IMG/VR virus record: IMGVR_UViG_3300003885_000855
Location: 1 to 30,820 of that record
Reading direction: 5' to 3' (one strand)
From: a virus
Length of the DNA stretch: 30,820 nt
Shown here one piece after another: positions 14,754 through 24,100 of the stretch (the stretch's first letter is position 1; each line of letters begins with the position of its first letter). The notes below the pieces were generated by a model. The model searched no databases. It saw nothing but the letters and a program-made list of their open reading frames with translations, and was not told the origin of the DNA. The position numbers and the translations under genes were made by a program.

Positions 14754-14807
14754 TATTGTTATGTAAACGGCGGGGCAATGACTTGTTCCACAACGAGTTG
14801 TGAATAA
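14754..14807 (+). pseudogene. Detached fibre C-terminal tail after an in-frame stop
   Basis: Directly after the TAA of the 132-residue gene the same frame reads YCYVNGGAMTCSTTSCE and then TAA. The large fibre ends YCYTLNGAMTCSQTSCE. The match (13 of 17, with all four cysteines) is too close for chance. Either the stop codon truncated a formerly longer gene, or a tail cassette was left by recombination, or the stop is read through at low level. Confidence 0.65.
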
Positions 14808-14855
14808 GTAAAATGATTGAATTTATCAAAAAAATAACACCTGCAATTAAATATT

Positions 14856-16055
14856 ATGGCAACTATTTCCACAATTAAAGATAACCTTACGGGAATGGGG
14901 GGAACGGCTTCCATTGATGATGTAGTGGGTATTTATTCGCTGATGGAAAGGTCGGCTAATACTATGCTTGCCAAAATTGACCCGATAGACACCTTGCGGA
15001 CAGCCGCTCTTTCAGGTCTTGTTTATGATGATATTTACAATTACAACCTGCCTTCGGATTATAAGAAGATAATTGACTTATATCCCCAAGAAGACAGGAA
15101 TTACGGCGACAGGGCGGGCAGAAGATATGCCGAGCCGTTTGACGCTCTTAAAGCCCTGCACAATAAGGAACTCGCCATTGAATCAAGCGAAGGAACCAAA
15201 TTTATCCGCATTTCGTGGAGAGAGGGCGGAGCCAACCAGCCCAAGACCTTGCACTCAATGAACTCTCTTACAGCCAATGGAACTTGGTCTGTTGTTGGTT
15301 CTGCCGTTGGATTAAAAGCCCAAACTTTATATAAAATAAACGGCAATGCCTCAATAGAATTTGATTTAGTTGCTACCGGAGACGGCATCCAAAACACAAC
15401 AATGGACGCTTTGGATTTAGAAACAGAAGACGAAGTGGCGGATTGCTTTGTATGGGTTTATCTTCCGTCCGTTCCCACTTCAATTACCGCAATTTGGGGA
15501 AATGACCTCACGACAAATTACTGGACTGCTGTAGCCCAAACAGCCCAAGCAGACGGCACGGCGTTTAAAGTCGGCTGGAACCTTTTGAAATTCCCTTGGA
15601 GCGCCGCGACAGAAACAGGGACAGTTGCTCCCGCTACGATTGACTCGTTCAAACTCACAATCGCAAACGGGTCTGCTTTAACAAATGTCCGAGTAGACCA
15701 AATAAGATTTATCGTAGGCAGGGACTATGACATAAAATACTATTCCCAATACGCTTTTAAAAATGCGAGTGGAACTTGGATTAACATTCCAACAACAGAT
15801 GATGACACTGTCATCTTTACGGGCACCGCCTTGCAGATATTTATTCTTGAATGCCGTATAGCGGTAGCCCAGCAGTTGATACAAGACCCCAAACAATCAT
15901 TAGCGGCGACAGCGTGGGAAAGAGTTCAGTTAAACGGCGACCCGCAGTCCACCGACAGAATAGGCAGGATAGGATTATACGCCCATTACAGGAGCGAATA
16001 TCCTTCAATGTCTAAAAAAGCCATCACTTCTTACGCTCCAAAACCAAGATTATGA
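14856..16055 (+). CDS. Virion connector or tail protein with an inserted beta domain, 399 residues
   Basis: The ends look like a podovirus head-tail adaptor: an N-terminal helical part (MATISTIKDNLTGMGGTASI; YDDIYNYNLPSDYKKIIDLY) and a C-terminal helical part (LECRIAVAQQLIQDPKQSLA). Between them, about residues 130-300, lies a jelly-roll-like region with GWNLLKFPW and ASIEFDLVATGDG, resembling carbohydrate-binding or fibre domains. It starts the connector block and overlaps the next gene by ATGA. The call is by layout and position; no exact family is claimed. Confidence 0.6.
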   Translation: MATISTIKDNLTGMGGTASIDDVVGIYSLMERSANTMLAKIDPIDTLRTAALSGLVYDDIYNYNLPSDYKKIIDLYPQEDRNYGDRAGRRYAEPFDALKALHNKELAIESSEGTKFIRISWREGGANQPKTLHSMNSLTANGTWSVVGSAVGLKAQTLYKINGNASIEFDLVATGDGIQNTTMDALDLETEDEVADCFVWVYLPSVPTSITAIWGNDLTTNYWTAVAQTAQADGTAFKVGWNLLKFPWSAATETGTVAPATIDSFKLTIANGSALTNVRVDQIRFIVGRDYDIKYYSQYAFKNASGTWINIPTTDDDTVIFTGTALQIFILECRIAVAQQLIQDPKQSLAATAWERVQLNGDPQSTDRIGRIGLYAHYRSEYPSMSKKAITSYAPKPRL

Positions 16056-17938
16056 TTAAGAAATATAAAAAAATAATAGTTGGCATTTTAGCCGCTCTTG
16101 GAATTGGCGGAGCCGCTCTTGGCGGAGCGGTGGGGGGAGTTTCAAGCAATTACCAAGTCATCACCGGCATAAAAGGATACATAACAAAAACAGACCCTAC
16201 TGCTACGGCTCCCAATTACCTTGTGGCAGGTTCGCAAAATGTGATAGTTAATGACCAAGAAAAAATAGAAACCCGCGCCGGTTATACTTTATTCGGAGTA
16301 GCAAGCACAACAGCGGAAGCCATTACCTCTGATTTTGTATGGCGGAACTCAGGAGCCACTTCAACAGTCCCTTCAGAAATCTTTTTAAGGACAAACGGAA
16401 CTGTTTTGCAGTTTTACGCCACTTCAACTTGGGAAGATTTATTTACAATGGTTTCAACCACCACTCCCGCGAGATTTGCCACAGTTTGGAGCGATACGGA
16501 AGTAATGGATATACTTCTTTTTGCAAACGCTTCTTCCACTCTTTCTGAATGGTCTGGGGGACAGGGAATATTATCAGCCACTACTTCTAACACGATTACA
16601 GTTGATGATCCGCTGGACGAGTCCCGTTTTCTGGCTCTTGGAACCCGCCAGTTAAGAATAAAAGATGATGTTGGAGATTGGCAGTCATTCACTTACACAG
16701 GGGTATCAGGAAGCCAATTTACCGGCGTTAGTCCCGATCCTAACAGTTTTTCATTATCAGTAGACGCTTTTATAGTTCAAGAAGTGCGAAGAAACGAAAA
16801 CACTCCCGCGGCGGGTTTTGTTTCTCATTTTATAGAAGTTTTGAATAATCAGGTCTTTCTCGGCTCACGAAATTCAAGGAATGTTTATGTATCCAAAAAT
16901 GACAGTTATACGGATTACACTTTTTCATCTCCCCGCGTAGCGGGAGAAGGCGAACTTTTAACTTTGGACGATGCCACAGTAGGATTTAAAGCCCCAGACA
17001 ATGACAAGATGTTGATTTTCTCCGGCAAAGACAGGGTCTATCAGGTTTCTTTTGAGATTTCATCCGGTTCAACGGGAGACAGGGAATACGCGAAAGTTGA
17101 ACCCTTGCTTGTGTCCTCGGGGCAGGGAGCGTTATCACAGGAACTAATAGCCAAAATCAAGCAGGCGGTAGTTTGGGTTTCCAATAATAAGGAATTGGTT
17201 GAACTGGGACAGGTTGAGAACCTGCCAAGCCCGCAGGCAACCGCCATTTCAGACCCTATCAAACCCGATTTTGCTAACGCTGTTTTTACAAACGGGGACA
17301 TTGAATTTTGGAGAAACCAAATTTTTATCACCGCTCCGAATGACGGCAAAATGTTTATCTATGACCTCTCTAAAAGATTTTGGCAGCCGCCGCAAATTAT
17401 GGGGATTAGAAGATTGAGCCAATACGGAGATGTGTTATACGGACATGGAGAGTCGGTTCCTGAAAGTTATAAACTCTTTGACGGATTGAATGACAACGAC
17501 AATCCTATCCAAGCCAAAGCCCACTTTGGATATATCAATAACGGCAACAGGGCGGGACTGAAAAACTTTAACAGATTTTTTACCGAGATGTATCTTGCCT
17601 CCAACACGAAAGTAAATGTGTCAATTCTTTATGACTGGCTCGGCTCAAAAGGAATAATCACTTACGAACTAGACGGCTCCTCGCAGGATTTCCTTTTTAA
17701 TCCCGTTGAGGACGCTTCTTTGGGGGTTAATTCTCTTGGAGTTAATCCATTGGGTGGCTTTACTTCCGCTTCTGATGACCTTCCAAAGTATAGACGCTTT
17801 CGCCCAATAGCCCTTAAGGATTATTTTGAAATCCAAGTCCGTGTCGAATCAGATGGAACTGACTATGCGTGGCAATTATTATCTTATGGCTCAAATGCTA
17901 AAATGTCTTCCAATCTTCCTTCAAAGTTAATAAAGTGA
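16052..17938 (+). CDS. Tail nozzle/stabilisation-like protein with an N-terminal membrane segment
   Basis: After the first 35 residues the protein reads TDPTATAPNYLVAGSQNVIV and KIETRAGYTLFG, the characteristic opening of podovirus tail nozzle proteins of the P22 gp10/T7 gp12 type, followed by a long beta-propeller-like body (SRNVYVSKNDSYTDYTFSS; LTLDDATVGFKAPDNDKMLI). The 628-residue length fits. The odd part is the start, MIKKYKKIIVGILAALGIGG and a Gly/Ala-rich hydrophobic run, which looks like a membrane anchor or signal peptide and is not part of the known family. No better internal start exists. Confidence 0.7.
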   Translation: MIKKYKKIIVGILAALGIGGAALGGAVGGVSSNYQVITGIKGYITKTDPTATAPNYLVAGSQNVIVNDQEKIETRAGYTLFGVASTTAEAITSDFVWRNSGATSTVPSEIFLRTNGTVLQFYATSTWEDLFTMVSTTTPARFATVWSDTEVMDILLFANASSTLSEWSGGQGILSATTSNTITVDDPLDESRFLALGTRQLRIKDDVGDWQSFTYTGVSGSQFTGVSPDPNSFSLSVDAFIVQEVRRNENTPAAGFVSHFIEVLNNQVFLGSRNSRNVYVSKNDSYTDYTFSSPRVAGEGELLTLDDATVGFKAPDNDKMLIFSGKDRVYQVSFEISSGSTGDREYAKVEPLLVSSGQGALSQELIAKIKQAVVWVSNNKELVELGQVENLPSPQATAISDPIKPDFANAVFTNGDIEFWRNQIFITAPNDGKMFIYDLSKRFWQPPQIMGIRRLSQYGDVLYGHGESVPESYKLFDGLNDNDNPIQAKAHFGYINNGNRAGLKNFNRFFTEMYLASNTKVNVSILYDWLGSKGIITYELDGSSQDFLFNPVEDASLGVNSLGVNPLGGFTSASDDLPKYRRFRPIALKDYFEIQVRVESDGTDYAWQLLSYGSNAKMSSNLPSKLIK

Positions 17939-17973
17939 TATAATTAAATTATCAATTAAAATACTATAAAATT

Positions 17974-19461
17974 ATGAAAACACAAAAAGGATTTTTTACA
18001 CTATCGGCTCTCATAATAATCGCTATTATAAGCGGAGTTATCGGGTATCACTCTTTAAAACAAATAAAAACAGAAATTTCAGAAGTTAGGTTGGGAAAAC
18101 AACTCGCAGTTGCTGGCGAAACATATTTTTTGGGAGGGTCTGGCATTAACTCCTCGCAGACAACTGTTGATTTAACAAAATTCGGCTACACAAAACCTAA
18201 CGGAACTTACCAGACTTTTACAATGACTAATTTTGGGGACTTGGGGTGTGGAACTCTCCAGCCCGGAAACTCGTCCGGAAAACAGGAATTTGTATCATTC
18301 ACGGGCATAACCCAAAACTCCAACGGCACAGCCCAGCTCACAGGAGCAAGCAGAGGGCTTGAAAGGTTTGATCCTTACGCGGCTTCAACAACTTTAAGAA
18401 CATCCCACGCCGGAGGAACTAAATTTGTTGTCGCAAACTCTCCGCCCTGCTTTTACGAAAACTATATGACCCTGAAAAATGACGAGGCGGTTGTCGGGCT
18501 TAAAACATTTAATACGATATTACCCACTTCTTCTATAACCGCCACCGCTACCGACCAATTCACAATTAAAGGTTATGTTGATGATGTCGCCAATCAAGGA
18601 GCGGCGACCTCAACCGAAACAAACGGCGGTATTGTTGAGTTAGCCACACGGACGGAAGTTGCAAGCTCAACCGCAAGCACCAGCGACAAACCCCTTGTAG
18701 TCCAAGCCCAGCACGCCTCATCAACTCCTATGACATTTACAGGAAGCGGAAACACTTATGTGATAGTTTCGGAAGATGACGGCAAAATGTCTCAATCTTG
18801 GTTAGACCTTACGGAAAATTACACTTGGACGGGCGACCAGATTTTTACCAATTCAACGACTACGAATGCCACGACAACAACTCTTAATGTTTCAGGTCAA
18901 ACCACCTTAAATACTGTTGTTTATTCTTTTCCCGCCTCGCAAGAAGCGTCCAGCACCGTTCTGACAGGAGATGGTTCAGGCAATCTTGTATGGACAGATA
19001 CTGACTGGTCGCAGTTAGGCGAAACAATAAGCGCGGAGCAAGTGGCGACAACCACAGTATCAGGACTAGCCACTCGCAAAGATTTAAAAATTGTTATTGA
19101 TATGGCAAGTTCCACAGCGCAAGAAGTTATCTATTTGCAATTTAATGGAAATGATGTTGGGTATGGTTGGGAAGCTGAAAGATACGGCGTAATAATTAAC
19201 GGAACTGGCAATGGAATAGGATTAGGACATGGAACAACCACTCAAAGATTTTTCACAATTTTTATTACGAATACGGCAACAGACGCAAAACTGGTTCGGT
19301 GGACAGGCGTCCACAAAACATCAGGAAATAATCCGCCTGCGTTTATTACCGGCGCAGGAATTTGGGACAACACCGCTCAAATCAATCAAGTAGATATTTA
19401 CTTCAATGATAATAAAATGGGGGAACATACAAGATTAACAGTTTATGGTAAAAGAGATTAA
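17974..19461 (+). CDS. Tail fibre/adhesin with a prepilin-like N-terminus, 495 residues
   Basis: Starts MKTQKGFFTLSALIIIAIIS. A basic leader, KG-F junction and hydrophobic helix are the layout of a type IV prepilin, but the Glu normally at mature position 5 is missing. Then comes a Ser/Thr/Gly-rich shaft with repeated short strands (LTGASRGLERFDPYAASTTL; TTTNATTTTLNVSGQTTLNT) and a globular beta C-terminus (EAERYGVIINGTGNGIGLGH) ending LTVYGKRD. Host-binding fibre is the likely role. Two cysteines near the start of the ectodomain could form a disulfide, as in exported proteins. Confidence 0.7.
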   Translation: MKTQKGFFTLSALIIIAIISGVIGYHSLKQIKTEISEVRLGKQLAVAGETYFLGGSGINSSQTTVDLTKFGYTKPNGTYQTFTMTNFGDLGCGTLQPGNSSGKQEFVSFTGITQNSNGTAQLTGASRGLERFDPYAASTTLRTSHAGGTKFVVANSPPCFYENYMTLKNDEAVVGLKTFNTILPTSSITATATDQFTIKGYVDDVANQGAATSTETNGGIVELATRTEVASSTASTSDKPLVVQAQHASSTPMTFTGSGNTYVIVSEDDGKMSQSWLDLTENYTWTGDQIFTNSTTTNATTTTLNVSGQTTLNTVVYSFPASQEASSTVLTGDGSGNLVWTDTDWSQLGETISAEQVATTTVSGLATRKDLKIVIDMASSTAQEVIYLQFNGNDVGYGWEAERYGVIINGTGNGIGLGHGTTTQRFFTIFITNTATDAKLVRWTGVHKTSGNNPPAFITGAGIWDNTAQINQVDIYFNDNKMGEHTRLTVYGKRD

Positions 19462-19466
19462 ATATT

Positions 19467-19565
19467 ATGTTAATTATATTTTCAATATTTTTATTTACCG
19501 GAATTTTAATTGCGGGAATAATGCGGAAAATTAACAGCGACCAAGAACGGCTGGGAATATTTTAA
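19467..19565 (+). CDS. Single-span membrane peptide, 32 residues
   Basis: Five bases after the fibre gene an ATG opens MLIIFSIFLFTGILIAGIMR and the peptide ends KINSDQERLGIF. It has one hydrophobic span and a short charged tail. Its tight fit between two late genes supports it. It might be a holin-like or assembly peptide; no function is assigned. Confidence 0.45.
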   Translation: MLIIFSIFLFTGILIAGIMRKINSDQERLGIF

Positions 19566-19579
19566 ATATAAACAATATC

Positions 19580-21160
19580 GTGCCATTAACACCACAACAA
19601 AGAGAAAAGAGAATTGACGAAATGTCGCAAGGCAAGGGCTTTGCTTCTTTGACTGCCGCCCAGAAAGCCAGCATATATGACACGGACACAAAACCCGTTG
19701 CCTTTGTATCTGCCAAACAAGGAGAAAGGGCGGTAAAGAAAAGAGAGAATGAAGTAATGCCTAGAATTGCTCCTGTTGTTGAACCTTCCAAAGAACCCGC
19801 AAAATCTGTTGTTGGACCAACGAAAGAACCTGCAAAAGAGCCAGCAGGACTTACCGCCGCGGATATTTCCGCCACAGGAGAAAACATTTCTGACTACGAA
19901 AGGCAAGCAGACGGCTCTTATGTTTTAAAAACTCCCAAAACCGAATTAGACATAGAACTGGAAAAAGCGAGGACGGAAGCGGAACAAGCCAAAACAGAAG
20001 TGGACACCGCTGTCAATCAATTAAAATCCTTTGACATCTCAAAAGACCCCGAATTACAGGGAATTATTTCCAGTATTACAGGACAATGGGACACCCGCAT
20101 AAGGCAAATGGAGCAGATAAACAAGAGCAGAGAGGCAAGTTTAAGGCAGAGGGGATTGAGAACGGGAGCCGCGAGATACACGGCGGGTTTTGGTGGGATT
20201 ATGTCTGCGACCGAGCAAGAGGGGCTGGCGAGAATTTCAGAGTTGGAAAGTAAAAAACAGTCAGCAATTACGCAAGCCCGCTCGGCTTTTAGAGCAAGAA
20301 AGTGGGACGAATACGCTAAGTTTGTAGACATCGCAGAGGGCAATTATAATCAGGAAATTAAGGAACTTAATGAATTGGGGAAGAGGGCGGTAGAGGAGAA
20401 TAAAAAGAGAGCGGAAAAAGAAAGAGTTTCAAGAAACGAGGATGCTGTTGCCAGTTTAATGGAAGATGGATTTACAGACCCGTTGGATATTTTTATCACA
20501 GCCAAAGAAGCGGGACTGGATATTTCGCCGGATGATATTGCTGACATAATAAAGGACTTAACTGGCGAGGAAGTGGAAAAAGAAGAAAAATGGCAGGATA
20601 AATTACTGACACCGAGCCAATGGACAACTTACCAAGTCCCGCCCGGAACTTCTTGGGGCAAACTCGCTGATATGCTTGAAAAGGGCGAGATTAAAATGCC
20701 GAGCAGGTATAGACCTAGAAAACCTGAAGCGGCTGAAACTTTGGAAACTGCCAGTAATACAGAAGTGCAAAGTATGGTAAATGATACTTTTAATTCTGAA
20801 TTTAGGAATGAATTGTTTAATACCCTTTCTGACGACCAGCTTCGTTGGTTTATGGTTGATTTCCGAGATACGATAAATGATGCACAAGGAAAAATGAGCA
20901 TTGACCCTGTTATATTTCCAAGCCAATTTTGGAAAGCGTGGAAAAAGCAAGCGGGGATTGGGGAAGAGGAAGTTAAAAAACAAAATATTGGAGACATCAA
21001 AAAAGATATATTAATTCAAGTCCAAGAAGATAAAGAATTTTACAGTAAAAAAGAATCTAAAAATCTAATGGTTTCCGACCTTGAAGAAACTTTTGGTTCT
21101 CCTTTGCCCCAAATAATAGAAGACGCCGTAAATGAAGCATTAGATGAAGTTTATAAATAA
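19580..21160 (+). CDS. Probable internal virion/ejection protein, 526 residues
   Basis: Starts at the GTG at 19580 (MPLTPQQREKRIDEMSQGKG). It has a Pro/Lys linker with KEPAK repeats (about 70-92), a long coiled-coil (ELEKARTEAEQAKTEVDTAV), a Gly/Ala-rich helix-breaking stretch with RQRGLRTGAARYTAGFGGIM (about 190-209), another coiled-coil and an acidic C-terminus (EDAVNEALDEVYK). The gene directly precedes, and overlaps by one base, the giant J-domain protein, an arrangement typical of podovirus internal proteins that are ejected into the host. No enzymatic motif is seen. Confidence 0.55.
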   Translation: MPLTPQQREKRIDEMSQGKGFASLTAAQKASIYDTDTKPVAFVSAKQGERAVKKRENEVMPRIAPVVEPSKEPAKSVVGPTKEPAKEPAGLTAADISATGENISDYERQADGSYVLKTPKTELDIELEKARTEAEQAKTEVDTAVNQLKSFDISKDPELQGIISSITGQWDTRIRQMEQINKSREASLRQRGLRTGAARYTAGFGGIMSATEQEGLARISELESKKQSAITQARSAFRARKWDEYAKFVDIAEGNYNQEIKELNELGKRAVEENKKRAEKERVSRNEDAVASLMEDGFTDPLDIFITAKEAGLDISPDDIADIIKDLTGEEVEKEEKWQDKLLTPSQWTTYQVPPGTSWGKLADMLEKGEIKMPSRYRPRKPEAAETLETASNTEVQSMVNDTFNSEFRNELFNTLSDDQLRWFMVDFRDTINDAQGKMSIDPVIFPSQFWKAWKKQAGIGEEEVKKQNIGDIKKDILIQVQEDKEFYSKKESKNLMVSDLEETFGSPLPQIIEDAVNEALDEVYK

Positions 21161-24100
21161 TGTCATTCTTATCAGACATAATCAGAAAAGTTCGGGAAAG
21201 GCGACTTACTCCCATTACTGATACTTTACGCCGTGTCCGCGAACGCAGATTTTCCAAACAAAGTATGTTCGGCGATTTTCAAGCGCCTCAAATTCCCACT
21301 GTTGATACTTCTATTCCTAGATTTCAAACTCCCGTTCCAAGTTTGCGAGATACGATAAAAAAAGTGAGGGAAAGGAGATTAAAGGGAATGTTTGGTGATT
21401 TCAAACCGATAAAATTTCCAACTCCTGAAAAGATATTTGAAACAGGAGCGAAACCTTTTGAGGGATTATCAGAAACCCGATTGGCACAGCAAGTCCAAAG
21501 AGTTAGTAAAGAAATTGAAGAAAAAATCGGCAAACCATTGAGCGCTTTTTTTGAAAGGCGGGTTAAAGCAGCCCCTGAATTGCCTAAGGGTATTTTTGTA
21601 AAATTCCCAATAAAAACTAAAAGAGCTTTTGAGGAAATTCTCGGGAAGAAACCAACAGAGGAAATAATTAAAACTAAAGAGGGAGGATTTTTACAAAAAA
21701 TAGGAATAAAAGAAATTACTCCTTATAGCAAACAAGTTATTGATTTGCAAGCACAAGGATTAACTCCTTTTAACGCCGCTTTGAGAGTTGGCAGTTTAGG
21801 AATTTTAGATGCCGCGATTGCCGGCAGTTGGTTAGACGGAGCGACTAAGTTTTTCTTACGAGGAACAAATCAAATAGCAGTTAAAAAACTAGCTTGGGAT
21901 ACATTAGGAAAGCACGAAACTTTGGAGGCGGCGAAAAAAGAATATAGAAGATTAGCTCACATTTACCACCCTGATAAAATGACTGGAAATGAAGAAATGT
22001 TTAAGAGAATAAACCAAGCGTGGGAAGTTCTTAATAAATATGGAATGCCGACTTTATTGGAACAGAAAGCCATATTGCCAGCTAGAACTTTTGCTAAGCG
22101 TTTGATAACTCCGATTACAGAAGCAGTATCGCCAGAAGCCGCAGAATTTGTTGGATTAAAGGGATTATTGCCAAGAGAAGCGGGAACAATACCAGAGAAG
22201 CCATTTCAACCTAAACTTAAAGTAAAATTTGGACTTGGCATTGAAGAAGTGCCAGCCAGAAGAATTTCGGATTTGAAAGAAACAGCAAAGAATATAACCA
22301 AAGAAATTGCTAAACAAGGCGGTGATGTTGCTCAAGCAAAAAACATTGCGAACCAAATAGCAATTTCTACATCAGCGAGAGAGGCGGGAAAATTCCTAAC
22401 CCAATTAAAAGATTTGGCAAAGCCAGAAATCCCCAAAGAAGAAGCAACAATTGAAACGCGGATAAAAGAGGATTTTGACCGCGCCGAATCAGAAGTTTTG
22501 ACAGAACTTGAATTATCTAAGCCGGGCAGAAGAGTTTTAACAGAAACAGGAGAATTTATTGTCGAAAAATCAACTTTTCCGGATTATGTGCCATCGGAAT
22601 TGAGAAACAGTAAGTTGTTTGCCGAGGTTTCAAAACTCACTCTTGATAAAGAAGCACCCAAAACAAAAAGACAAAAAGCTCTTGTAAATGTAATTTCACA
22701 AGAAATCGTAAATAGAATGGATATAGCTCTTGCCGATGAAAAAGCCACGAATGAATTTCTTATAAGTTTAGATGCAAAACAGGAAGCCGAAACAAATAAA
22801 TTTCTCAAAGATATTAAACAAGAAATCATTAAGAAAATAAAAGAAAAACGATTTACTGTTAAACAGGTTGTTCGTATCAAGGAAGTTGCCGCGAAAAAAC
22901 TTCTAGCCGAGAAAATAAAAAGCGTAGAAAGATTAGCAATTTCAAAAGCTGATAAACAAGCCAAAATACAGCAATTGGAAAGTGAATTTAAAATAAGACA
23001 AGAAAAAGCCGTTCGTAAAGAACAATTAAAAACATTAAAAGTTGGAATTACAGAAAGGATAAAAGGAATTGAAAAAGGATTGAGGGAGGGAAAAATAATA
23101 ACAAAGGAAGAGATTAAGGAATTTCAAACTACGGCTTTGGAAACCATAGAAAAATCAAATTTAGATGCAAATGACAGAGATAAATTTAGCCGAAAGGTCA
23201 AAAACATCCAAACACAAGAACAACTACAGAAAGCTCTCCCTGATATAAAAGAAAGAATTATCCAACTTGAACACGCCGAAATCAAAAGAGGTTTAGTTTC
23301 TCAAATAGACAAAGAATTGAAAAATATCAAACCCGTAAAAAAGGGGACTATTAAGGTTGCGAGATACGACTACGAAACAAACAAATTTTTACAGGAGATA
23401 AAAGACATCAACAAAATTACGCAAGAGGATGCTGAAAAAACCTTAGCAAACATTTTGAAAAAGGACAATTTGAGCAGAGCCGATATTATTAAAAACAGGC
23501 TTCTTTCATACAAAATGAATGGAGCTAAAAGCTCGCTTGCTTTGGTTGATAAAATACTTGCCGACATACAGGAATTAAAAGACATTGGATTGACTGCCAA
23601 AGATGAACTGGATTTTCAGAAAAAGCTTGAAAAGCAAGATAAAATAACCGAAGTTTTAGAGGGAATTAAAAATCAAAAAGAAACAATAATTGGATTAAAA
23701 ACACTTAAAAAAGTGTTTGGAAGCGGTATTGCTGATTTGTATTCATCTCTTAATTTAGTGGCTGGCAAAGACATAGCGGATAAATATAATTACGCTAGAT
23801 TTATTACTAAAAGTAATAACGATTACGGCATTCAATCAGACAATGCTGTTGAGAAAAGCAAGGAAATTTATAAACTTGAAAGCAATAGACAATTAGATAA
23901 AATTTTTATTGAAAGATTGGCTCCTCAAGATTTTGAGATTGAAGGACAGGACGGCTTCGTGGAAAAGATTAGCCGTTTTGACATAATGAATATATACAAT
24001 GGATTAAAAAATGATTTAAGAAAAGAACAATTTTATAACGCTTTTGGCGAAGACCAAACAAACGACTTAATAAGCAAATTATCTTCCGAAGACAAAACTT

